Of a stretch of DNA of 64,000 nt, positions 30,280-41,374 are shown in pieces; within the stretch, counting starts at the first letter, position 1, and the number at the start of each line of letters is the position of its first letter. The stretch is from Hemicordylus capensis (Eukaryota; Chordata; Lepidosauria; Squamata; Cordylidae). Below the pieces are notes generated by a model, which searched no databases, had not been told where the DNA came from, and saw nothing but the letters and a program-made list of their open reading frames with translations. The DNA lies in assembly GCF_027244095.1 (NCBI RefSeq), contig NC_069657.1, forward strand, positions 145,138,857 to 145,202,856. The letters are read 5' to 3'. The position numbers were made by a program, and so were the translations under genes.

Positions 30280-30755
30280 CAATGTTTCTGCTCATAGATT
30301 GACATACTAGTTCTATTGATAAAGCACAAAAAGTATTAATGGCAGATAGGATGGAAAAGGACCACAGAACCACACTTATAGCACTAGACAACCACCTGGG
30401 GTGGCAGCAATGATACCAGAATGGGGAAAGGGCACATAGACACCTCTCCATGCTGATGGCTGTTAGGAAGCACATGCTAGTGCTGTATAAGTACAATTCT
30501 GCCATGAATAATGGCTACATCTGTCTGCACCATGGAAAATTACAGCCACAAAAATATTCAGCGGCAAAAGCTATGGTAACAAAGAGGCAGCAAAGGAGGA
30601 AGGTGAAGTCAGCCACTGCTAAGCTGAAGTCATTGATAATGAAGAGGTTCTTTCTGAGGTGCCTTCTGAGAAACCAAAGAACACTCTCATTCCCTAGCAG
30701 GCCAAAAAGGCAGATGAAATGATTGATGATGCAGATGATCTTGTCATATTTGTTT
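30280..30755 (-). pseudogene. MRGPR-family receptor, 5' part (TM1 to TM4)
   Basis: Minus-strand translation from about 30745 gives IICIINHFICLFGLLGNESV with LWFLRRHLRKN (TM1 and loop), LFIINDFSLAVADFTFLLCC (TM2), MAELYLYSTSMCFLTAISME with RCLCALSPFWYHCCHP (TM3, where ERC.C replaces the DRY motif as in this family), then WLSSAISVVLWSFSILSAIN (TM4). There is one in-frame TAG at 30515-30517, before TM3. The frame stops at the Ngaro B2 end and resumes at 23556 with TM5. The N-terminal segment before TM1 is missing because an R4 LINE starts there. The stop may predate or follow the insertions. Confidence 0.92.
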
Positions 30756-33700
30756 ATTTATTTATTTACACAGTCAGACAGGTGTTATTGACTGGTTTGT
30801 TTTATCCAGACATCGACTCCTTCCCAAGGACCTGGGATGCCAGAATTTTATTGTCAATGGTTATAGATATCGTCGCAGAATATAGGCTGTTCCCAGTAAA
30901 GCTGCTTTTTATAATTGGCTGATGGTGATTTCTGTGGCCCCTATGGTGTTGAGGTGCTCTTCAAGGTCTTTTGGAACTGCACCCAGGGCGCCAATTACCA
31001 CTGGGATTATTTTGGTCTTCTTCTGCCACAGCCTTTCAATTTCAATTTGTAGATCTTTGTATTTGGTGATTTTTTTTTCATTTCTTTTTCTTCTTTTCTG
31101 CTATCCCCTGGTATTGCTATGTTGATTATTTTAACTTGTTTTTCTTTCTTCTCGACTACAGTTATATCTGGTGTATTGTGTGGCAGATGTTTGTCTGTTT
31201 GTAGTCGGAAGTCTCATAATATTTTTGCATCTTCATTTTCTACCACTTTTTCAATTTTATGGTCCCACCAGTGTATCATCCCTGCTACCTTGTCATGCTT
31301 GTAGTCAGTCTGTGCGATCTTTTTACAATAGCTGATTAGGTGGTCCACTGTTTCATCTGCTTCTTTACAAAAAGGCGGCACTTGCTGTTTGTTGTTGACT
31401 TTTTGACTTTTGCTCTTATTGCATTTGTTCTTAGTGCCAGTTCTTGTGTAGCCAGTATTAAACCCTCTGTTTCTCCTCCTCTACTATTGGATGGACTTGC
31501 AGCATTCCTCTTCCACCTGAGCTGCGAGGAAGGTATAGCCTATCTACATCACTGCGGGGGTGTCGAGCATGATTGGTGGTTATTATTTTCCTGGTCTTAC
31601 GATCTAGCATCTCTAACTCTGCCTGGGTCCAGTCTATTATTCCTGCAGTGTATATGATAACAGGTATAGCCCAGGTGTTTATGGCTTGTATGATGTTCCT
31701 GCCATTGAGTTTGGACATTAGGATTTTTAACTTCAGTGTGTGCGATGTTATCAGCCTGGAGAATGCCCAAGTATTTGTAATGTTCTTTCTCTTCCAGGTT
31801 CTTGATGTTGCTTCCACTGGGCAATTCTATTCCTTCTGTTTTTCTTATTTTTCCTCAGTTCATTATTAATGCAGCACACTTGCCTAGTCCAAACTCCATT
31901 GCTATATCGCTACTGAATATGTGGACAGTGTTTAGCAGTGATTCGATTTCTGACTGGGACTTTCCATACAACTTCCAATCATCCATGTACAGCAGATGGT
32001 TGATTTTACTTGATGTTTTAGATGTTTGGTATCCGAGGCCTGTTTTGTTTAGTATTTGTGAGAGTGGAGTCATGGCGATTACAAACAACAGAGGGGATAG
32101 TGAGTCCCCTTGGAAAATACTTCTTCTAATGCTAACCTGTCCCAGTGTCTCGCCATTGATTGTTAACTGTGTACTACATATGCTCATTGCTTTTTAAATA
32201 AATATCTGAATGTTTTTGCTGACACCAATTGTTTCTAAACATTTTAGTATCCATGTGTGAGGCAATGAGTCGAAGGCCTTCTTATAATCAATCCATGCAA
32301 CACTTAGATTTGTTTTTCTTCTCTTGCAATTTTCTAAAATCGTTTTGTCAATCAGCAGCTGGTCTTTTGTGCCTCTGGTGTTTGGGCAATTTCCTTTCTG
32401 TTCAACTGGAAGCTGTTTGTTAGTTAATAAGTGTTGCATTACTTCATCTGCTATTATTCCAGTTAATAATTTGAACATGGTTGGCAGGCAGGTTATCAGT
32501 CTATAATTACTTGGAACTGCACCTTTTGCTTGGTCTTTTATTATGAGATAAGTTTTCCCAGTTGTTAGCCATTGTTCAATATCACCTCCTTGCAAAATGT
32601 GATTGAACTGTTTTGCAAGTTGTTTATGAAGGCTTGTTAGGTGTTTAAGCCAAAAGCCATGCAGTTCATCGTCGCCTGGTGCAGTCCAATATTTAATTTT
32701 CTTTGCTCTTTCACTTATTAATTCTGGTGTTATTATTATATCTTGCATTTGTTGATTACATTTTTTTACCTTTTTCACCCAGCCTGCTTTTTTAAAATAA
32801 TCTATTGGATTGTCCCATAATTTTTCCCAGAATTGCACTGTTTCTTCTTTATTTGGTGTTTCTAGGTTTCTTGTAGTTTCTCCTTCTATGCTTTGGTAGA
32901 AACATCTCTGATTCGACTGGAATTGGAGATTCTGCAAGTGTTGTGTAATTATGGCTTCATATCTGCTAATCTTCTTTGACACTGCTGTTATTTGCTGCTT
33001 TATTATTTCCAGGACTTCTCTAAGTTTCCTTGAATCTAGGTGGTATTTTTGGATCAGATACTGTTTGGTGTTTTCATCCTTCAGCTTCTTGTCTTTCATA
33101 TCTTTCAATTTACTAGCATCTGATCTAAGCCTGGAGATTTTATTTTCTAATCTAATCTTCCATTTAGGTGATGTACTACTTTCTTTTTTGACAGGTCCAC
33201 TGATCTTATATCCGAGCTCTCGTGTTGTTTTTGTTGCTGCACTGTAAATTAGTTGGTTTGTTTCTTGCAAATTATTGGTTGTTATTTCTGCAAGTGCAGC
33301 ATTGACATCTTTTAATGCCTGAGCAAGTTGTTTTTTGGCAACTGTTTTTAGAGCTGGAAGTCGAACCCTGGTGGTTGTTTGGTTCATGTGCTCAGTTATT
33401 TTTTGCTTTAGTTCTTGTTGTTTTTCTGTTAAAGGGCATTTGGGTTTTTGAGGTGAAGGCAAAGGGGAGGTTGCCTGGTTTTGATTTTGAACAGTTCAGT
33501 AACAGTGGCATCCTTTATTTCCAACACCTCCTCCACCTGCGCCTGAGCAGCTTCTTCAGTTGGTGGTAATTCTTCTTCCATATCTTGAGCCTGTGTTGCT
33601 TTTTGCAGTTCTTCCAGCTCAACTCCTGTGAATACTTTATTTCTTATTATGAATCTTCTCTGGTCTGCTAGCCTTTGTTCTGTTATTTCTGTATCTGGAT

Positions 33701-34128
33701 GCTTCTCTTTCCAAATTTGGTACATTCTTTTTAAATAACCTCTTCTAGTTGGAGTAGACTTGTAATAGCAGATCATTATTTCCTTGTTGGCATTTTTCGT
33801 ATATTTTTTCCAGTTAAGTGACGTTTCTTCTAGTAACCTTGCAGTCTCCAGCACTGGTTGCTCAACTGAAGATCCTGAGTCCTGTAGCACACTTGCCACC
33901 AGATGTCCAGGGACTCCAGCACCTGGCGCGGTCCTTGTTGACCTGGGCAACGGCCGATCCGGTATAGATTTATTAAAGTTATGTCTCACCATATTGTTGA
34001 TGGGAGAGGCACTCTTCGTCTGGCTCCTCTGGTGAGACCTGTCCAGTATGGTTGGACCTCTGGCATAGCTCTCACCTTCCTCAGAGCACGCAAGCGCCAC
34101 AACCACGCCAAGGTAGTGCCTCACTGGT
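30756..34128 (-). mobile_element. R4/Dong-type LINE, copy 1, near full length
   Basis: Read on the minus strand. N-terminal part (34124-33429): LNWKKYTKNANKEIMICYYK and EKHPDTEITEQRLADQRRFI. Polymerase (33462-32194): ENKISRLRSDASKLKDMKDK, WTAPGDDELHGFWLKHL, NYRLITCLPTMFKLLTG, WIDYKKAFDSLPHTW; core motif IFQGDSLSPLLFVIA and HLLYMDDWKLYG with intact YMDD at 32187-31855. C-terminal restriction-like endonuclease at about 31020-31260 (WDFRLQTDKHLPHNTPDITV with downstream K residues). The frame is broken several times, and relative to copy 2 it lacks about 235 bp near 31473 and about 36 bp near 31726. The 3' end TCAATAACACCTGTCTGACT with AAATAAATAAA lies against the MRGPR TM1 sequence. Confidence 0.88.
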
Positions 34129-34144
34129 TGTTGTTGTTGTTGTT

Positions 34145-34336
34145 ATTGCATATGTATTCCACTCTTCCTCCAAGGAACCCAGAGCGCTGTACATAGTTAA
34201 GTTTATTTTCGCAACAACCCTGTGAAGTAGGTTAGGCTGAGAGAGAAGTGACTAGCCCCAGAATCACCCAGCAAGTATCATGGTTGAAAAAGGATTTGAA
34301 CTCAGAACACACTGGTCCTAGTCCAGCACTCTAACT
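34145..34336 (-). mobile_element. tRNA-derived CORE-like SINE
   Basis: On the minus strand it has TTAGAGTGCTGGACTAGGAC, TTCAAATCC (B box), TCACTTCTCTCTCAGCC and ACAGGGTTGTTGCGA. It follows a (GTT)n tract at about 34124-34143 that joins it to the R4 copy. Confidence 0.75.
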
Positions 34337-35158
34337 GTGTGTTGGAGACATTGGCATTCAGTACTGTTATTACATATCCAGCAATAATTACTTGCTTCTG
34401 CAGAAGACACTGATGGTGTCATCTCAGCTATAATCGAGTCTCTGTTGGGGAATGGCCACATCATCTTCTTTCCCAGTCATGTTTCACCTGCAGGTAGGGA
34501 GAAGGTGGAGGCAATAACTCTGCTGCATTCATATGGTGATCTTTGCTGTCAGTTCATGAAACAGAGAACTGGAAAACCATAATGGCCCAGTTTTGTTGAT
34601 GGTGAATACACGGATTAGCCACTGGACAACATCTATTGGATGTGCCTTGGAAATGAAATGTTAAGTGTATCTCATCCCACATATATTGATCTGAGATTAG
34701 ATTATGTGTTGAAACATTGACAAGACTGAGGTACATATGAGCTAACAGGATAGAGTCAATGCAAATAGTCACCCCATGGGGAAAGGTTGTATGATTCCTT
34801 CCAGACCTGACATTGAGGCTAAGACCAGATGGCCATTTATTTTACTGCTACAGCTAAATCAGAAATGTAGGTAAGTTTCCTCAAATAAAAGGTACCAACT
34901 AGCATAAATGATAAGTTTTGTGCTACAGAATCTGGTTGGCATCCTGATCTGATCTGTGCCACCCACACTAATCCTTTTCATGCTTTCTAGCACTGATCCT
35001 TCAGCAACCAGCAAAAGAGACTGGCTCTATCCTGCACATGCTGAATTAGTCTAACTGAATGCACCAAGAGTTTAGCAAACAAATTCTGCCCCATTGCAGC
35101 CTTACCCTCTGCACACACCAATGTTTAACAGATAAAATAGATTTCCCAATCCCTTGCT

Positions 35159-35206
<48 letters not shown>

Positions 35207-35354
35207 ACACACACACACACACACACACACATTTTGTAGCCCTCAGCCTATTTTTCTTATTTAAACATATATTTGAACTATAACCACACCCCTATCCCAA
35301 AGATTAAAACCAGGTACGAACAAACAAATATAGAAAGACAGCAAAATAAAAGTG
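34337..35354. other. Unrecognised stretch with a dinucleotide tract
   Basis: A plus-strand frame of about 55 codons at 34398-34600 (AEDTDGVISAIIESLLGNGH, then IIFFPSHVSPAGREK) follows a TTGCTTCTGCAG acceptor-like run but has no family I recognise. A (TC)n(AC)n tract fills 35161-35230. Confidence 0.4.
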
Positions 35355-35480
35355 TGGCCCTTGGTGTTTGACAACAATTCCCATTATCCCCAACCACAGT
35401 AAATCCCATGCCACAATAAATTGTGTCTAGGGATGATGGGAGTTGAAGTCTAACAACTGCTAGAGAGCCTCAAGTTCCTC
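35355..35480. mobile_element. Palindromic MITE, ACTCCCATCAT type, copy 2
   Basis: CAACAATTCCCATTATCCCC on the left pairs with GGGATGATGGGAGTTGAAGT on the right; outer arms GGCCCTTGG and CCTCAAG. Same family as 6738-6878. Confidence 0.65.
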
Positions 35481-35719
35481 ACTTCTTGCATAATGAATGT
35501 GTTGGGTGGGGAGGCGGGGGCGTCAGACACCAAATATCAGTCAAAATATAGAAGCCTTGCTTCCAAATGAGTATCAAACTTCAGCTATGGTATCACTCCC
35601 AAAAAAGAACTTTCACAAGTATGCAACAGCCACCAAGAATGCCTCTGCATACATCTTTGTTGTTTTTGCTTGTCACTGAGAAGGTGTTTTTAAAAGCTTC
35701 ACTCATAGAGATATACAGA

Positions 35720-36140
35720 GACAGTCCTCAGAATTAACAGGAGAATGGCAAAGAAAGAACTGGAAAATGAAGTCAATCAGTCACAACAAAAGAAACACAG
35801 AGAAAAAAATGTTACTTCAACTAACCTTTGCCTTCCTCTTCTCTGATTTTTCAAAACCTTGTGGCAAAAAGTTTACAAATTGAGTCACTGGCTGTGAGCA
35901 GATCACCTTCAGAGGATCAGTTAGCTTGTGATTATAATGTGGCTGTCCTATAGAAAAGTTTTTGCAAATATTTGCTTTTATCAAGACAAGACATTGAAGG
36001 TTATTGCTCTGGACTATGAGGACATCAATGTTTTGCATACCATCATCAGTAAAATGTCTCTTCCATGTTGGCAGGGCAATATATAGAATATATAGAAGAT
36101 GCATCGTCCTAATTTCTGCTCTTGAGCAATGGTTTTATAT
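35720..36140. repeat. Duplicated block C, copy 1
   Basis: Phrases shared in order with 57575-57975: GAGAATGGCAAAG..GAA, AGAGAAAAAAATGTTACTTC, TTGTGGCAAAA..GTTTACA, GACTGTGAGCAGATCA-like, TATCAAGACAAGACA, GACTATGAGGACA, CATCATCAGTAAA and GCTCTTGAGCAA. Divergence is moderate with small gaps. The block is non-coding as far as I can see; its family is unknown. Confidence 0.7.
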
Positions 36141-36245
36141 TCTCAAGCAAAATCAGGATGTTGCAGATAAATTACATATCCTCTATAAGCAATTGTACAG
36201 GAAACAACTTTAATTGAGAAACAAGAGTTTGATATTTATTACTAA

Positions 36246-37104
36246 CTAGTATTTTTAAGCCCGTTAAAATAACGGGCGCTAGTTGGGTTCATGAAACTGG
36301 GGGGGGCGCCTACTTTTGGCCGCAGCAGCAGCAGCAGAGCCCCGCCGGAGGGAGGCAGCGGCCGCCGCCGCAAAGAAGCCCCTTGAGGGCTACCCCCGGA
36401 GGAGGAGGAGTGAGGAGGAGGAGCGGGGCAGGCGCGCGCAGGGCCACTTCCCCAGGGACGGCGGCGATGGCCAGGCGCCCAGAGCAGCAGCAGCAACCAC
36501 GGCTCACCCTGCTGAGCTGCTGCCTGCGCCTCCCTCCCTGGGCTGGGCGTGAGGAGGAGCTGCAGCTGCTGCTGCTGCCAGGGGCGGACGGGCGGAGGTC
36601 TTCTCCTCCGGGAGCTGCCGGTCCCCGCTTCTGCCTGCCGGCGCTCAGCAGGCTGCCGGCGGCTCTTCCTGGGGGGGGGACGACGCCGTCCTGGGAACCA
36701 CCCGAGGGCCGGCTGCTGCCGAGCAGGAGGAGGAGGAGGCAGCGGCTCCATGCAAGACCCCCCTGCCTGTCCGGCTGCCGCTGCCGCTCCCCTGGAGCCG
36801 CCCCCCTGCCAACATGGCTTTGCAGCCTCCAGCCAGCCGGACCGCCCAAGGGACATTTGCCGCCCCTGTTCTTTTCGGCAGGTGGGCCAGACCCGCCACC
36901 ACCGCCTCTGCCCTCCCAGTGGCCGCCTCTGGCCTTTCTGCGGCCGGGCAAACAACCAGCCAACATGGCCGCCTGGTGCCGGCGGCCGTGTCTCCCTTGG
37001 CCATTCTGGGCATGCGCTCTGCGCATGCCCAGAACAGCCGAGGGAGACACAGGCGCAGACACTGGAAGACACGGGCGCACACCCAGGGACTTTATTATAG
37101 AGGA
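36246..37104 (-). mobile_element. Non-autonomous Helitron, copy 1
   Basis: On the minus strand the element starts TCCTCTATAATAAAGTCCCT, close to the known Helitron 5' end TCCTATATAATAAAA, and ends with a hairpin (GCCCGTTATTTTAACGGGC) nine bases before a terminal CTAG. It sits exactly between A and T, the Helitron target. The interior is GC-rich with CGG/CAG-type runs, which is why long frames appear in five registers; none has Rep or helicase likeness. Confidence 0.82.
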
Positions 37105-39419
37105 TTGAAACATGGGCTAAAAAAACAATAAGCAGACGAACAGTCTCTTATGCAGTGAGAGGGGAACCTCTCAGTTTGCATTCAGGACAGCAAGTAAGAA
37201 GCAGACAAACACTGTGACTCCTCCCCCAAACCAGTACATAGATACATTCAAATTAAAGAAGCATGCCCCATACAGATAACTGAGACAATGACTGTGGAAA
37301 AATTGCAACACAGGACACCCTGGGCACTTCCTGGAGAAAAATATTTTCTCCAGAAGTGACAGTATTCACTGACTCAGATGTTCTGAAGAATCCAAACAGG
37401 GCTGCTGCCAAATTGTTTCACTCCTGTCTTGCCTTCCCATCTTTTTCAATACCTGGTGTGTGGCAGGTTTTCTCACTTTCAATGCAATTTCAGTACCAGC
37501 CATTTACATGTAGATTGACAAACCACAGTTGATGCACCTGACTGAAGGAGAGGTCTGTGAGGCAGTCAGTGATCTGGTTGGTAAAAGCAGTGAGGCTCCC
37601 ACTGAGATTGGAAACAAGGTACAGGCCTGTAGCTTGCCCACCCACATGATCTACTTCGTCTGTTTGGCAGTGGCTCTGCACAGTCACAAGATGGTTTTCA
37701 AGCACCTGGAGGGTATCCTGGCAGCCCCCACCCTGCCCTCAAATGGCAAGGCTTCATGACATCACGACTCCATTGGCCCCAAAGGAAGAGGGGCCACAGC
37801 CACCACTCCTCCTACACTCCTGGATGGCTTTGGAACATTCCAGAGCACACTGGAACAGCTTGACCGGCTCAGGGAGGCAGGAACCTTCCAAACGAGCAGC
37901 AGCCACAGTGACCCCTTTCCTGACACTGGCTGCTCAGCTGTGTCATGATCTATTTGATCCAAGGATCACCCAGGCATAGAAGGGAGGGAGACAGAGAGAG
38001 AGAGAGAGAAAGGCTGTGTGCCTCCCTCCCCTCCAGACTGAAAGGGGCTGTCCAGGACAGAACAGACAGCCAGGAATGGACCTCGGGGATGGAACAGACA
38101 CATTCAAGGACTCCAGGGCATCCTGGACAGTACTTTGGCTGGTCTCTGCTGCCAAACCAGGGCCACTGACAGGGGCCAGGAGAAGCAGAAGTCCATCATC
38201 AAAGGGAAGGGCAGGGAAGGACCCCCATCCAACTGCTGTAACAGAGGTAGCCATCTTGAAGTATCTGGAGGACAGCTCTGCCACAGGCCCTTTGGCTGGG
38301 ATAGCCCTTCACAATCAATTAGTGCTTCCTGGTGCCCAACCCAGCCAGACTACATGAACTGTTTTCCCCCATCCACACCTTCCTGTCCGAGCACAATTTT
38401 TGGAAGAGGTTCCAGCCTCCAATTTCCACCATTAAAAAATAGAAAAGGAAAGGGATGGGGACTCTTCAGACCAAGGACACCCTGGGAGAAGGGTTATCCA
38501 ATAGCCACCTGTCCAGCCTTCCCCATCCCCAACTCTTCCTAGGACATGTTGCAGAAGTGCACACCCATCCCCTCATTCCTTCCCCCTCCCCCAGACAAGC
38601 AGCATCCCACACCACTGGCCCCAGCTCCAGCAGACCTGGCTACTATAGCATGGGCGGGCAGCCAGGTATACCTGTCCATGGAGTGTGTGGCTGCTGTCCA
38701 TGCACTGTTTGTTATGGCATGTGGTGGTGTACCTTTTGTAGGCGGATGTGTGGATGGTAGGACAGGTGTGGGTGGGTGCTGCAGGTGAGGCTGACATATG
38801 TCAATTTGTGAATCACCTAGAGCCATCTGGGTGAAGCAGTATTAAAAATCTAATTATTATTTTTAAATAAATAAATAAATAAATAAATAAATGTGCTCTT
38901 GCCAGGCAGAATGCAGCCCAAACACAAAGATGTTCAGTCTGCATGGCCATGAAGTGTGGCTTGGTACCTAGTGCACAGGTTGCTGGCAGCCGCTCTAGGT
39001 GCAGGTTCTATGGCAGCTGTGCAGATAAGGGTCTGGTTGACACAGGTAACTACTGCAGGTGTGGGCTGTGGGTTAACATGAGCAAGGGATGTATATAGGA
39101 GCTCCTTCAAATCCTCCTTCCCAGATCAAATCCTAGATTACTGATGTTTTGTGCTCTAGGAAAATCTGAGATTCATACCTTGGCACCCATTCTTACTATC
39201 ACAAGCAGCAAAGTTGATAATTAACATTAAACTGAGATTAAAGCAGTTGGGAAAACCAGGCCATAGTCTTCATATGTCAGGAACTGGGGAAAGGTTTCCA
39301 GGTCATGTGACAGACTTGAGGCTCTCAAGATTTTCTCCCCCTTTTTTAGGAATTAAGCAAAGACTATTGAAAAAAAGCTCTGAAGCAGTGAGAGAAGATA
39401 CAGTAGTTCACAAAGGTGC
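37105..39419. other. Unrecognised non-coding stretch
   Basis: No known repeat end or protein likeness. A (GA)n tract lies at about 37992-38010 and an (AAAT)n tail at about 38861-38891, which ends an AT-rich stretch like a LINE or SINE tail. Frames between 37943 and 38826 lack any domain. Confidence 0.4.
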
Positions 39420-40095
39420 CGTTAGGCCCAGACCATGGGGTGCAGGTCCATGGCCTCAGCGGCCTCTTTCCCTAGAGGGCCCCAACACGCCTGCCTCCCC
39501 ATCCTACACCCAGTGTGGGCTCTGCAGTGCCTCCTCTTCCCCCAGAATCCCAGCACCATGGGGTTGGCCATCATTGGGAGGCTCGCCTGGCCATTGGGAA
39601 TCTCCCAGCGCTGGGGAAGTCTGCCTGCTACAGCTCCCCCCCACCTAACTATCAGCTGCTCAGTGGGCAGGTGGGGTTTCTGGAGGCCTCTCGCCAGCCT
39701 CCCTGAAGCTTTCCAGCATGGCCTGTCAGGCTGCCTACAGGCAGCAGAGAAGAAAGGATGCAGAGTGGACAGTGCCGGCTGCCCACCAGAGTGCTATACG
39801 CACACCCTGCCTACTGCTGTGCTGAGCCTGTGCCTTCCTCCTTCCTCCTCCTCAGAGCCAGTAATGGAAGGTATGGGAATTTCCCTTTTGTGGTTATTTG
39901 TCCCCTTGTATATTTATGGAATGGTTTGCAATAGGGCTTTGATATCGGGGACAGATGTAGTGCAGATTGAGAGGGCTCTATATATTTAATTTGAATTGGA
40001 TTGGTCAATTTATTGATTTGTATGCAGTATGGATTTCTCATTTTATTTATCATTCTAATTTGCACTGAAGTTGGAATATATCACCATCTGGAAGA
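39420..40095. mobile_element. Interspersed repeat related to 45640-46822 (hAT-like relic)
   Basis: Shares with the later copy the GC-rich front (AGAGGGCCCC-like runs) and the back-end phrases CTTTTGTGGTTATTTG, TATTTATGGAATGG-like, and GCAATAGGGCTTTGATATCG. No clean end was found here. Confidence 0.45.
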
Positions 40096-40171
40096 GCCCT
40101 TTGTGTTTTCTAATTAGAAATGGTGATCCTTGCTGCAAGAAAAAGAGCTAGATTGCTCTTGTTTGCCTCAG

Positions 40172-40173
<2 letters not shown>

Positions 40174-40216
<43 letters not shown>

Positions 40217-40224
40217 GGGGGGGG
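40174..40224. repeat. Microsatellite (TG)n(AG)n(G)n
   Basis: Uninterrupted TG run that changes to AG and then to a G run. Confidence 0.9.
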
Positions 40225-40330
40225 CTCCATGGAAGCTCTCATGCTTGAGAGTGCTCAGCCTCTTAAGAATAGTTTGAAATGGTTAAAGAGTAAACATAAC
40301 ATTGCTTATTGTGATATAAAAGGCCTTATT

Positions 40331-40380
40331 CAGTAGCCAGTCAATAACACCTGTCTGACTGTGTAAACAAAAATAATAAT
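40331..40380 (+). mobile_element. R4 LINE 3' end fragment
   Basis: CAGTCAATAACACCTGTCTG then ACTGTGTAAAC is the same 3' terminus as R4 copy 1 (there on the minus strand at about 30760-30795). Only the last few dozen bases are present. Confidence 0.65.
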
Positions 40381-40560
40381 TCTTAGCCTTTGCATAATAC
40401 TTTCAAGTGTTCAAAGCACTTCCTGTGAATTCTCTTGTTGCAGTAATTCTTACAACTCTATTTAGTGTGCCCATGTGGTAGTTAGGGAGATGAGGCAAAG
40501 AAGGTGTGACTTGCCTGAGGCCACTTTGTGTGTGTTCATGGCAGAAATAACATTGAGACC
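40381..40560 (-). mobile_element. MIR/CORE-like SINE
   Basis: Minus-strand MIR-like core: the plus strand reads AGGGAGATGAGGCAAAGAAG then GTGTGACTTGCCTGAGG and GCAGAAATAACATTGAGACC, the usual order of a MIR-type element. Confidence 0.55.
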
Positions 40561-40634
40561 TGGAAAATCCAGATTTGTAGCTGGGACTTTCCACTACTAT
40601 GTTGAACCAGCTCTCCAACTGCTCGCAGCTCTAG

Positions 40635-40745
40635 CTAAAAGGATCAGGTACCAGGTGATGGGAAAGACCTCTGCCAGAGAGCTGCTTCCAACTGTAGCAG
40701 ACACTACTGGGCTAGATGGACCAATGCTCTGACTCAAATATAGGA
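40635..40745 (+). mobile_element. tRNA-derived SINE, 3' body
   Basis: AAAAGGATCAGGTACCAGGT, GAAAGACCTCTGCC and GGGCTAGATGGACCAATG are the body of the SINE also at 17918 and 60397; the tRNA-like head is missing. Confidence 0.65.
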
Positions 40746-41374
40746 CTGAAAACACGGCAGTTCCTCTGCTGAGAAAATGTAAACTCCACAGAGACACATC
40801 TGGTCTCTGCAACAATTTACTGGCAACTGCGCATTTGGAAGCAATAACTAGAAAACTCCCTGCAGAAGAAAAAGAACCAGTGCCACCTTGGTGAAATCAG
40901 TCACACTCACTCAAGGCTTTGCTGCCATCATGTGGTCATTTGTTTTATCTACCTTCCAACTTCCAGAGGGGTAGCCAATGTAAGTTTGTTGCCGCTAAGA
41001 CTGCCAATTCTGACTGAAGCTATTCCTGGAAGTTTGTTTGGTTGTTTGTTTGTCTTTTAATATTTTTCACATTATCAAGCCTTTAAAATCTCCAGGATTG
41101 CTTTCAATAGTCAACGGGAGATTTGTGTTGAATCCTGGAGACTTAAGGCCAATCCTGGACTGGAGGACTGGCAACTATACTTGCCACAAAAATAAGTTTT
41201 GTTTTGTGACACCTTTGTCACACCATTAATGTAGGCATCTCCGGCTGCCTTGGGGCGGGGGGGGGGAGTGTTTTCTCAGGCCTTTTGTTAAATCTGTTCT
41301 TTAATATTGTAAGGTGGTCCATTGTCACTCATGTCTAGCCATTTTAGATTAGGGGGCTATCTGTAAGCAATCAC
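40746..41374. other. Unrecognised non-coding stretch
   Basis: No gene or repeat family recognised; a G run lies at about 41258-41267. Confidence 0.4.

Noticed and set aside
34398-34600. A possible exon (about 55 codons after an acceptor-like run)
   Set aside because: No recognised family, no donor site or neighbouring exon, and it lies in repeat-rich DNA.
35059-35283. Frame through the (TC)n(AC)n tract
   Set aside because: Low-complexity serine-leucine and histidine-threonine repeats from the microsatellite.
36242-37131. Long open frames over the GC-rich segment (up to 276 codons)
   Set aside because: The segment is a non-autonomous Helitron with defined ends; five overlapping frames on both strands are a composition effect.
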